From contig JAFIEZ010000008.1 of the NCBI GenBank assembly GCA_020832235.1, positions 222,420-286,419 on the forward strand: a DNA stretch of 64,000 bases, read 5' to 3'. Each line of letters begins with the position of its first letter. Position 1 is the stretch's first letter. Source of the DNA: Bacteroidota bacterium (GTDB lineage Bacteria > Bacteroidota > Rhodothermia > Balneolales > HLUCCA01). Position numbers and translations under genes: made by a program. Under the pieces are notes generated by a model. It saw only the letters and a program-made list of their open reading frames with translations, made no database searches and was not told the DNA's origin. Positions 52,907 through 62,248 of this stretch are shown here, in pieces.

Positions 52907-53479
52907 ATGAGACCTCCAACCAACACCCGGGCAGGCACGACCAAGCAGGAATGCCGCACCACGGACACGCAGCGTTCAACCGATACGATCTGGCGCGCCT
53001 TCTATACCCGTCCGCGGCACGAACGCAAAGCCGCCGCCCGGCTCGAAGAAGCCGGCATCGAGGTGTATTGTCCTACCGTGACCACCAAAGTACGCTGGAG
53101 CGACCGCTGGAAAAAAGTCACCAAAGTCCTGTTCACCAGCTATGTCTTTGCGAGGGTCGACGAAAAGCAGCGCATCACGGTGCTCGAAGACGAAGGCATC
53201 TCGCGCTGTGTGCTGTATCTGGGCAAACCCGCCACCATACGCGACGAAGAAATTGAAGCCATCCGTTTTCTGCTGGATGCCGGCACGGATGTAACGGTTC
53301 ACTGACTCGAACCCGGCACCAAAGTCCGCATCACCGACGGACCGCTCGGAGGACGCATCGGCAAGCTCATAACCTACACCAACGCCAACCAGGCCATCTT
53401 ACGCCTCGAAGCCCTGGGCACGGAGATCCAGGCCACGCTTAACCCCGAGCAGATTACAGCGCTCGGTAAGGAAGCCTGA
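52907..53479 (+). pseudogene. UpxY-like antiterminator copy 2 with in-frame TGA at 53303-53305
   Basis: Open to VTVH*, then continues in frame as LEPGTKVRITDGPLGGRIGKLITYTNANQAILRLEALGTEIQATLNPEQITALGKEA*; copy 1 has Arg at this position. Confidence 0.88.
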
Positions 53480-53564
53480 ATTAGGTACAGAAACATTACA
53501 GTAGCTTAACAAGCTTAAAACGTAAAAAGTCTGTATTTTATAGGACTTAAGAAAAGCATCGACA

Positions 53565-53693
53565 ATGTCAGCTAACAACGACATAGAGAAACATAATCCT
53601 GCTGTGCGAGTTTACAAGCTTGTACAGTGGTTTGGGAATACCCGGTCCACAAAGAACGAAGTGGAACCACGACTAGCAAATACAACAAGGTGA
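53565..53693 (+). CDS. Candidate 42-codon leader ORF upstream of wecA copy 2
   Basis: MSANNDIEKHNPAVRVYKLVQWFGNTRSTKNEVEPRLANTTR*; shares WFGxTxS and VEPRL with the counterpart at 47496. Confidence 0.4.
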   Translation: MSANNDIEKHNPAVRVYKLVQWFGNTRSTKNEVEPRLANTTR

Positions 53694-53701
53694 GAGACGT
53701 C

Positions 53702-54880
53702 ATGATAATCTATATACTAGCTGCATTTACATTGGGGGGAGTGATCGCGGCATTCAGTATACCGCGCGTGATTCATCTGTCGGTTCGAAAAAAACTGATG
53801 GACTTGCCGGATAACGGCCGAAAGCAACACAAAGCTCCGACACCAACACTTGGGGGAGTGGGGATTTTCTTCGGATTTGTGCTTTCCATATCCATAGTGG
53901 GCGGATTTATGGCGCCCGACTACTTCCCGTTTCTGATTGCAGGCATAACCCTGCTCTTTATTGTAGGGATTAAAGACGACCTGATGGGCGTTTCGGCGAA
54001 GAAAAAGCTGGTTGCCCAGATCCTGGCTTCGGTCATGGTGGTTTACGGAGGAGGAATCTACATTCCTGAACTGGGCGGACTCTTCGGAATCAACAGTATT
54101 CCCGCGTACTTGTCCCAGCCCTTCTCGGTCTTCGCCATGGTCATCATATTAAACGCCTATAACCTGATTGACGGTGTAGACGGACTGGCTGGATCGGTCG
54201 GATTCATTGCCAGCGCTACCCTGGGAACCTTCTTATTTCTAAACGGAGCGGTAAATGAAGCTATTCTGGCCTTCGCCCTTGCCGGGGCCTTAGGCGGATT
54301 TCTCGTTTACAACTTCGAGCCAGCACGGATATTCATGGGCGACACGGGATCTATGGTCGTTGGGTTCCTGCTCGCCATGCTGGCCTTTAACGTGATGCAG
54401 ACCAACCTTACGGCTGAAATCGTGTATCTGCCTGCCAGCGCGGTTATGGTCTTCGGGGTACTCATTATTCCCATGTACGATACCTTGCGGGTAATCTTGA
54501 TTCGACTCAAAAATCGACAATCCCCGTTGAATCCCGACGCCAATCACATGCACCACGTGCTGATGAAGTCCGGCTACTCGCACCGCGGCATTGTATTGGT
54601 CCAGGCTACTGCAAGTCTGATTATTATCACTACCGCCTTCATACTACGTGAAGTGAATGTACATATACTCTTTGGCGTGATGGCAGCACAGGCTATACTG
54701 ATACTACCTGTTGCCCGAACCATGATGCATATCATACGCGGAAGAGAAGAAGAAGCGTATATGCGACAAATTCGTTTGATGACACAGGCCCGTGATAATG
54801 CCAGTGACTCCATTCACAATCAACAAAATGGGGAACCCTCCTCAAAAAAGCACCCGGTGACCTACAACCTCTTTGAGTAG
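53702..54880 (+). CDS. MraY/WecA-like undecaprenyl-phosphate sugar-1-phosphate transferase, copy 2
   Basis: Close paralog of 47633-48814 along its full length. Confidence 0.93.
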   Translation: MIIYILAAFTLGGVIAAFSIPRVIHLSVRKKLMDLPDNGRKQHKAPTPTLGGVGIFFGFVLSISIVGGFMAPDYFPFLIAGITLLFIVGIKDDLMGVSAKKKLVAQILASVMVVYGGGIYIPELGGLFGINSIPAYLSQPFSVFAMVIILNAYNLIDGVDGLAGSVGFIASATLGTFLFLNGAVNEAILAFALAGALGGFLVYNFEPARIFMGDTGSMVVGFLLAMLAFNVMQTNLTAEIVYLPASAVMVFGVLIIPMYDTLRVILIRLKNRQSPLNPDANHMHHVLMKSGYSHRGIVLVQATASLIIITTAFILREVNVHILFGVMAAQAILILPVARTMMHIIRGREEEAYMRQIRLMTQARDNASDSIHNQQNGEPSSKKHPVTYNLFE

Positions 54881-54920
54881 GTCGATAATCAACTTATCTG
54901 AACACGTTTGCATTTAATTA

Positions 54921-54952
54921 GAAGGTCTGTTAACAGACCTTCTGTATTTTTT
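54921..54952 (+). terminator. Terminator-like palindrome inside the polysaccharide locus
   Basis: GAAGGTCTGTTAACAGACCTTC followed by TGTATTTTTTCC. Confidence 0.65.
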
Positions 54953-55034
54953 CCTACCTTTTACAGGTATTACCATCTCTGAACAGTAAGATTACACTAT
55001 GACCGATATAAACTGACAATCGTCCAACGGCAAT

Positions 55035-57383
55035 ATGGGCCGATACCGAGGCGAAGAAATTGCCAACCAGTACAGTGGACCCGGAGGTATACAGAACGAC
55101 CAAAACGATGATGAAATTGATCTTCGTCAGGTAATTGGACTTTTCTGGCACAATAAATGGGTTATCATACTGATAACTCTCGTATTTGGAACTGGAGCCG
55201 GATTTTACGCTTTCACTGCTATGCCTATTTACGAAAGTAACGGTAGTCTGCAAATCTCCGAAGCCGGAATGCGATACTCCATGGCAGGTTCTGATCTCAG
55301 TAATCTATTGGTATCCAATTTTGGTATTGGTATGGGTTCTAGTATTGAGAATGAAATTCATGTACTCCAGTCCCGAACGTTTACACGTGAATTAGCCCAG
55401 CGTATCTATGATGAGCGATTTCAGCAAGATGGTAGATTGTATCCGGTTTTATGGGAAGATTACCCGAATGACTCAACATTAGTTGATGTAGAACGCGTAT
55501 TTCGCAGACTACAAGGTCAAATACAGTTTCAAAGAGCAGACAGGAGTTCCAATCTTCTACGTTTAACCTACAGAAGTCCATCGCCATTTGAAGCGGCACG
55601 GGTTGTAGATTTGGCCATTGAAACGTACAGTGATGTATCTACTCGAATTAACCGGTCACAGGCACGAAGTGCTATTGAATTTTTAGATGCGGAACTTGAA
55701 AAGGTGACAAATAACCTGAGAGATTCGGAAGAGAGTTTACGCGAATTCATGAATGAAAATCGCTTAGTGCAACTTGATACGCAAGCGAGTGAGTTAATTA
55801 GAACGTTGTCTTCATTGGAAGCGGAATATCAATCCAATCAAATCAAATTGGTTGCAGTTGAATCGACTTTGGATGCGAGTAGAGAAGAACTATTACGTAT
55901 TACTCCGAATCTCCCCAGTCAATTAACGGCCTCCGTAGCCCCTCGTTTAAACAGGTTGCAAACCTTTTTAGCCGAACGGGAAACGGAACGTACAGTGCTG
56001 TTTTCTCGTAATCCAGGGCTTCGTTCTACCCCAAATGACCCAGCCATATCTACCCTCAATCAACAGATTGAAAGCATCAGAGAAGAAATCGCAGTATTAG
56101 CGAATGAGTTGATTAATGATGATAATTCGTTGGCATTTTTGAGTGCCGGAGATGGCAATATCTCGTCGCGATTCAATGAGTTGAGGAATCGAGTGGTGGC
56201 ATTGGAAATCGAGCAACAACAATATCTGGCATTATCGAACTTACTTGAAAGAAGAGTAGCCGAGTATAATGCATCATTTAATGATTTGCCGGACAATATG
56301 ATTGAAATGGCACGATTCAGAAGAAATCTTCAGATGAGTGAGCAGTTATACCTTTTAATTTCACAGCAGTCCGCTGAAACGGCTCTATGGGAGCAGACTC
56401 AGTCAGGTTTGGCCAGAATAGTCGATATGTCATTTTTACCCACAAGGCCGGTTGAGCCAAGGAAGCCATTAATTTTGTTGATTGGATTAATGTTAGGTGG
56501 CGTGGTTGCTGTAGGGTTTGTTGGCATACGTGAATTTCTCAAAGTAGAAATATCCAGCATTGATAAGCTGATGAAAAAAGGATATCCATTACTTACTATT
56601 ATCCCTGACATGACCAAGCACATTAAAGAAAACTTTGATGGGGCGGAATATGTAACCATACGTGGGAATATTTTGTCAACAGGTCTAGTCATGGTGTTGG
56701 ACTCTATATCGCCACTTGCTGAATCCTTTCGACGCTTACAGTCAAATGTAAGTTACTCTCAACCTGATAATCCACTTAAAACGATTATTGTTACCTCAGC
56801 GAACAAGAGTGAGGGAAAATCTACGGTTTCAACAAACCTTTGTGTGGCATTAGCAGAGGCAGGAAAGAAAGTATTATTAGTAGACTGTGATTTTAGACGA
56901 CCTCGTGTACATAGTTACTTTGGCAAAGAACAAGAGCCAGGCTCAATGGATGTTTTGTTCGGTGGACAAAACACCGATGATGTAATTCAAAAGACATTGA
57001 TACCTAATGTTGATGTGCTCACATCTGGGAAGCGCCCTCCTAATCCGGCGGAGATTACACGAAGTGGTAAGCTTCGTGAAATGATACGTGATCTTAAACA
57101 TAAATATGATCATGTCATCATCGATTCACCACCATTTGGTATAATATCCGATGCCGCACCTTTAATTGGAGAAGCGGATGGAGTGATACTCGTAGCTAGA
57201 TTTAATCAAACGAAATCACCTGAATTGGATTTGACAATTGATAACCTAAATAAGGTCAAAGCGAATGTAATCGGGACGGTTATGACGGCATTTGATCCTA
57301 AGAAATCTACCGGCTACTATTACAGTAGTTACTATTATAAATACGCATACGAAAGCTATGACAAATACCATGAGGAAGCTTAA
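55035..57383 (+). CDS. Polysaccharide biosynthesis tyrosine autokinase (Wzz plus BY-kinase)
   Basis: Wzz domain, Walker A TSANKSEGKSTVSTNLC, Walker A' LLVDCDFRRP, Tyr-rich tail GYYYSSYYYKYAYESYDKY. Confidence 0.94.
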   Translation: MGRYRGEEIANQYSGPGGIQNDQNDDEIDLRQVIGLFWHNKWVIILITLVFGTGAGFYAFTAMPIYESNGSLQISEAGMRYSMAGSDLSNLLVSNFGIGMGSSIENEIHVLQSRTFTRELAQRIYDERFQQDGRLYPVLWEDYPNDSTLVDVERVFRRLQGQIQFQRADRSSNLLRLTYRSPSPFEAARVVDLAIETYSDVSTRINRSQARSAIEFLDAELEKVTNNLRDSEESLREFMNENRLVQLDTQASELIRTLSSLEAEYQSNQIKLVAVESTLDASREELLRITPNLPSQLTASVAPRLNRLQTFLAERETERTVLFSRNPGLRSTPNDPAISTLNQQIESIREEIAVLANELINDDNSLAFLSAGDGNISSRFNELRNRVVALEIEQQQYLALSNLLERRVAEYNASFNDLPDNMIEMARFRRNLQMSEQLYLLISQQSAETALWEQTQSGLARIVDMSFLPTRPVEPRKPLILLIGLMLGGVVAVGFVGIREFLKVEISSIDKLMKKGYPLLTIIPDMTKHIKENFDGAEYVTIRGNILSTGLVMVLDSISPLAESFRRLQSNVSYSQPDNPLKTIIVTSANKSEGKSTVSTNLCVALAEAGKKVLLVDCDFRRPRVHSYFGKEQEPGSMDVLFGGQNTDDVIQKTLIPNVDVLTSGKRPPNPAEITRSGKLREMIRDLKHKYDHVIIDSPPFGIISDAAPLIGEADGVILVARFNQTKSPELDLTIDNLNKVKANVIGTVMTAFDPKKSTGYYYSSYYYKYAYESYDKYHEEA

Positions 57384-57386
57384 GCA

Positions 57387-57920
57387 ATGAATAACATTTA
57401 TATAAAGTCACTATTAATTTTTTCCACGTTACTTTTTTCATTTATAATAGTAGCCGATGCTCAGACAAGTAATTATTATCAAAGTCAAAATTTTCGACTT
57501 GGTGAGGCTCATTATCGTGTTGCAGACGCGTCTCAAGTTGCTGATACTATATTGATATGGGGTGACGTACAGTTACCAGGCACCTATCTCGTTCCACGTG
57601 GTATAAATTTAGCCCAAATGTTAGCTTACGCTAGAGGTCCAATTAGATTAAGAACAAGTGAGACTGATCTTGATTGGAGTAAAGTATTTGTCGAGTTTAC
57701 AGTGACTTCACGAAATTCAGAAGAATCTGTAATGTATGTTTTACAAGTTGATGGATATGTGCCACCTGAATTCTTTATAAATGAAGAAAAAAATTTTGAT
57801 ACGATAGTTGTAAGGGTAAGAAGACAACCAAACTTTTTAGATTATGTTAGAGCATATTCTCCAATAATAGCTACAGTTCTGAATACATTGCTACTATATC
57901 GAACAATTAGAGATTTATAA
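57387..57920 (+). CDS. Small secreted SLBB-like protein with C-terminal TM segment
   Basis: Signal peptide, ILIWGDVQLPGTYLVPRGINLAQMLAYARGP SLBB-like core, C-terminal hydrophobic SPIIATVLNTLLLYRTI. Confidence 0.7.
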   Translation: MNNIYIKSLLIFSTLLFSFIIVADAQTSNYYQSQNFRLGEAHYRVADASQVADTILIWGDVQLPGTYLVPRGINLAQMLAYARGPIRLRTSETDLDWSKVFVEFTVTSRNSEESVMYVLQVDGYVPPEFFINEEKNFDTIVVRVRRQPNFLDYVRAYSPIIATVLNTLLLYRTIRDL

Positions 57921-58132
57921 GTTTTAGAGTGAGCTGTTGGTTTTGTATGTTAAATTTTATTATTCTACAAAATAACTAAGTCTAAAAAGAGAGGTATACT
58001 CTAATAGTAATAAAAAATATTTAATATAAATCGAGGTTGTGTTTAATAATAATAAAAAATAATATTTATTTTGAATATAAATATAACTTAAGATAGTGAG
58101 TGTTAATAACAAATCTTTTCTAAATAAAACAA

Positions 58133-59446
58133 TTGATTAACTGGTTCAAAGCTAATTGGGAAACGAATAGAAAAAAAATTATAGGCACTGGTGCTACAGC
58201 GAATGTGTTTAGGAATATGAGCATTCTCGCTACTGGTAGTGGAATTGCAAAGTTAGTGGGTTTAGTAGCAATGCCGGTAATTACTCGTATTTATGGACCT
58301 GAAGATTTTGGCATACTAGCAGTGTTTGCTGCGTCGCTGTCATTAATGGTGCCATTTTCTACGTTGAAATATTCAATAATGATACCTATACCAAAAACTG
58401 AAGTGATGGCTATGAATACGGCAGTCCTAAGTTTTATTGTCCTTCTAATCACGCTTATAGTATCATTCTTTATCCTCCTGTTTGGGGCTGAATTTCTATT
58501 TGTACTTTTGAATACTCCCGAGATGGTCCCTTACTGGTGGCTTTTGTTGATTGGTTTGTTTGTATCAGGATACCATGAAATTCTGACCAGCTGGGCAACT
58601 AGAATGAAAACATTCTCAAAGCTAGCCAAAATTTCTGTGCTGCAGACAATTCTTAGCTCAGTGACAAAAATTGTTCTAGGTGTAGCTAGCTTTAAACCAG
58701 TAGGTCTCATTATTGGTAATATTGTAGCAAGTGGGGCAGGAATATATTCATTAACGAAGCTATTTATTTATGATATTAGAGAATACATACCACATGTAAC
58801 TAAGAAGAGACTTAAATTAATTAGTTTATATTATCTAGATCTTCCAAAATATAGATTGCCATCACAATTTCTTTTAGTGATAGCTACTAAACTTCCAATA
58901 CTTTTCTTTGCATTTAATTTTAGTAGTGAAGAAACAGGGCAACTAGGGCTTGCATTTACAGTCATAGCTATACCCATTGGGCTCATTGGTAACAGTACTT
59001 CTAAAGCATACTATGCTGAAGTCGCACAAATCGGACCTAAGAAAAGCAAAGAAATATGGAACATAACTAAATCAACATTTAAACGTCTTGCTATATTAGC
59101 ACTAATTCCCATTTTAGTTTTATTAACGTTATCGCCATTGCTATTTAGTATAGTATTTGGTTCACAATGGGTAGAAGCTGGTGAATACACAAGCATTCTT
59201 GCAATATATTTGATGTGCCAATTTATCACATCGCCACTTGTAAAGGTATTGACTGTGTATAACAGACAGAAATTGTTTCTATATATCAATCTAACTAGAA
59301 TGGTATTAATAACAATTATGTTCGCATTGTGTTACTATTATGAAGCCGATGTATACGTTACACTAATGACTTACTCAATTGTAATTAGTGGGCATTACAT
59401 TTTTACTGGCTATCAAGTATTTAGAATTATAAAATCAAATAAGTAA
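58133..59446 (+). CDS. Wzx-like oligosaccharide flippase
   Basis: SILATGSGIAKLVGLVAMPVITRIYGPEDFGILAVFAA, many TM helices; TTG start. Confidence 0.9.
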   Translation: MINWFKANWETNRKKIIGTGATANVFRNMSILATGSGIAKLVGLVAMPVITRIYGPEDFGILAVFAASLSLMVPFSTLKYSIMIPIPKTEVMAMNTAVLSFIVLLITLIVSFFILLFGAEFLFVLLNTPEMVPYWWLLLIGLFVSGYHEILTSWATRMKTFSKLAKISVLQTILSSVTKIVLGVASFKPVGLIIGNIVASGAGIYSLTKLFIYDIREYIPHVTKKRLKLISLYYLDLPKYRLPSQFLLVIATKLPILFFAFNFSSEETGQLGLAFTVIAIPIGLIGNSTSKAYYAEVAQIGPKKSKEIWNITKSTFKRLAILALIPILVLLTLSPLLFSIVFGSQWVEAGEYTSILAIYLMCQFITSPLVKVLTVYNRQKLFLYINLTRMVLITIMFALCYYYEADVYVTLMTYSIVISGHYIFTGYQVFRIIKSNK

Positions 59447-59457
59447 ATTAATAAAAA

Positions 59458-60714
59458 GTGATTAATAGAATACGAGTAAGTGGCGCAAAAAATTCTGCGA
59501 CACGTGTATTAGCAGCCTCCCTCATAAGTGATGAGAAATGTACTCTAATTAATTTTCCAACTGAATTAGTTGATGCTAACCACAAAAAACGATTTATTAA
59601 CAATATGGGTGGTATTGTTTCATTTAATTCATTGAATGAAACAGCGCTAATTGAATCTGTTTCATTCAATGATGAAATTTTATCATCGTATGACTACCCC
59701 ATACGAACTACATATTTATTGGTACCTGGTTTACTTAAAAAGAATGGCATAGCTAGGATTCCTTATCCTGGTGGGTGTAAGATTGGACATAGGGGGTATG
59801 ATTTACATATTATGGTTTGGGAAAGTTTAGGAGCTGTTGTAACTGAAAAAAAAGATTACATTGAGGTTGTTGCCAGCGAGCTTAAAGGTAATACCATTAA
59901 CTTTCCCATTTCAACTATAGGAGGAACTGAATCGGCATTAATTTGTGGTTCTATTGCAATTGGAGAAACCATTATAAAAAATGCATATGTGTCACCAGAG
60001 GTAAATGATCTTATCGCATTCCTTAAATCTATTGGTGTACAAATTGAAGTTCATGGTAATAGTTATATTAGGGTTGTTGGTAATAAATACCTGAGGGGAA
60101 CATCATTTGAAATCATGCCAGATAGGATTGAAGCAATAACTTGGATAATATTTGCGGTGCTTTCTGGAAGAAATCTTCAAATTGATAATGTGCCTTTTAG
60201 AGAGATGGCTGTGCCTTTACTTCATTTAAAAGATGCTGGCATTGATTACTATTCGAACAACACATCTGTTTTGATAACAGAAGAAAACTATACGCGCGGT
60301 ATACAACCTTTTGAGCTTGCTACAGGAACTCATCCTGGAATTATATCAGATATGCAGCCTTTTTATGTATTACTAGGCTTAAAAGCAAATGGCATTAGTA
60401 GAATATATGATTATAGATATCCTGAACGTATAGCATATCTCAAAGAACTTCAGAAGTTTACAAGTGGTGGTCTTGAAGGTATATCTGGCAAAATTACGAT
60501 TAACGGAGTACAAAATTTCAAACCTGCTGAAGCAGATTCTACAGACTTACGTGGTAGTATGGCAGTGCTTATGGCTGCTTTACTATCTGGTAATAATGGT
60601 GAATCAATTATACATAATATTAGTATGGCTTTAAGAGGGTATAATAAATTAGAAAATAAACTAAATCAGCTTGGATATAAACTAAAGATTGAAAATGGAT
60701 CCGCAATTATTTAA
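59458..60714 (+). CDS. MurA-like enolpyruvyl transferase paralog
   Basis: RVSGAKN, PGGCKIG (catalytic Cys context), MPDRIEA, HPGIISDMQP, RGYNKLENKL; GTG start. Confidence 0.88.
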   Translation: MINRIRVSGAKNSATRVLAASLISDEKCTLINFPTELVDANHKKRFINNMGGIVSFNSLNETALIESVSFNDEILSSYDYPIRTTYLLVPGLLKKNGIARIPYPGGCKIGHRGYDLHIMVWESLGAVVTEKKDYIEVVASELKGNTINFPISTIGGTESALICGSIAIGETIIKNAYVSPEVNDLIAFLKSIGVQIEVHGNSYIRVVGNKYLRGTSFEIMPDRIEAITWIIFAVLSGRNLQIDNVPFREMAVPLLHLKDAGIDYYSNNTSVLITEENYTRGIQPFELATGTHPGIISDMQPFYVLLGLKANGISRIYDYRYPERIAYLKELQKFTSGGLEGISGKITINGVQNFKPAEADSTDLRGSMAVLMAALLSGNNGESIIHNISMALRGYNKLENKLNQLGYKLKIENGSAII

Positions 60715-60740
60715 ATGAAAATAAAGTAAAATAAATTAAT

Positions 60741-61703
60741 TTGGAAAGTTTCATTTTAAATAAAGAGCACATCCAAAATCTTCATAGCAAAGTCTCTGGT
60801 GCTATTAGGGAAAATGTTGATCTAGCAAGTATAAGTAGATGGAAAATTGGTGGTATCGCTGATTGCATTGTTCAACCCTCTTCTACACATGAAGTAGCTA
60901 CAATTATTCAATATTTTTTTGAATATAGAATACCATACATTGTGATAGGTTCTACAAGCAATTTACTTTTTGCGGATGAAGGATTACGAGTACCATGCAT
61001 ACAAATTGGAAGTCGAATGTCAAAGTATAGCATTCAAAGTCCAACTGCATGGGCACAAGCAGGTGTTTGGATACCATTTTTTGCAAGAAATGTAGCGAAA
61101 AATGGATTGAGCGGTATAGAACATACTGCTGGAATACCTGGAACGCTAGGCGGATTAATATATATGAATGGTGGCAGCCAACGCAAGGGAATTGGTGATC
61201 ATATAAATACTGTGACAGCAGTATCATCTGAAGGTTTTATAAAAAAATTCAATAAAAATGAATGTGAATTTGAATATAGAGCTTCCGCATTTCAACATAA
61301 TGGTTTTTTAATAACAGAGGCTACATTAAGCCAATTTAAAAATAAAAAATATTCGTTAATACGCGAAGATATGTTAAAAATACTAGAGTCTCGGAGAAAG
61401 AAGTTTCCGAATAAGCTACCAAACTGTGGTTCTACTTTTATTAGCAATCCTAAAATGTACGATGAGTTTGGGCCACCAGGGAAAATAATTGAAGATCTCG
61501 GATTAAAAGGTTTAACCAAGGGTGGTGCAACTGTTTCCAAAATCCACGGTAATTTTATAAATAATGAAGGTGGTGCAAAGTCTTCAGATGTAATATGGCT
61601 GATAAGAACAATTCAAAATGAAGTGTACAGGAAAACTAATACTTTATTAAAAACAGAGGTTAAGTATATTAATGAATACGGATTAATATCTGAAATACAA
61701 TAG
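60741..61703 (+). CDS. MurB-like UDP-N-acetylenolpyruvoylglucosamine reductase paralog
   Basis: SRWKIGGIADCIVQP, GSTSNLLFADEG, GIEHTAGIPGTLGG, LPNCGSTFISNP, GLKGLTKGGATVSKIHGNFINNEGGA; TTG start. Confidence 0.9.
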   Translation: MESFILNKEHIQNLHSKVSGAIRENVDLASISRWKIGGIADCIVQPSSTHEVATIIQYFFEYRIPYIVIGSTSNLLFADEGLRVPCIQIGSRMSKYSIQSPTAWAQAGVWIPFFARNVAKNGLSGIEHTAGIPGTLGGLIYMNGGSQRKGIGDHINTVTAVSSEGFIKKFNKNECEFEYRASAFQHNGFLITEATLSQFKNKKYSLIREDMLKILESRRKKFPNKLPNCGSTFISNPKMYDEFGPPGKIIEDLGLKGLTKGGATVSKIHGNFINNEGGAKSSDVIWLIRTIQNEVYRKTNTLLKTEVKYINEYGLISEIQ

Positions 61704-61837
61704 TAGATGCTTTAATGATTAATATTAGCTAATAATATACACAATACGTGAGCTTTATGTTCTGGACCCCAAAATAGCTGTAGAGAAATTTCACTTAAGG
61801 GGTAATTATCTTAAGGTACAAAAAACACATAATTTGT

Positions 61838-62248
61838 ATGGCTCAGCAGAAATGGGAAATATTACAAGAATCTGAAGCGCACGGTGTATCGGTCAGAATT
61901 CGATAAAACCAGATTTATTAAAAAACGTTTTATGGATGGAAGGCGAAGTACGAACTGGAAGGTCTCTCCAAACTTGAATCCCGTACTAGACCGGCAACAT
62001 TACAACAGAATGGCTCTGTGGAAGCTTTGCATAGAAACATTGAACGAAGCATTTATTTTAGAAAAAATTTATCATATGATCTCGATGATGCAAGACTGAC
62101 ACTTAAGGAGTTCGTTAACATTTATAGTAGCTAGCGAATCCATTCAGGTTTCGGATTCAAAAGTCCACAGCAGTACTTGATTGAAAAAGGATATGGTAGT
62201 GTTTTGAATTACACAACAAACCATCAAAACAATAATCACATAAAATAA
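61838..62248 (+). pseudogene. Decayed transposase remnant
   Basis: MAQQKWEILQESEAHGVSV, then KYELEGLSKLESRTRPATLQQNGSVEALHR, DLDDARLTLKEFVNIYSS*RIHSGFGFKSPQQYLIEKGYG; frameshifts, stop and missing DDE middle. Confidence 0.82.
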
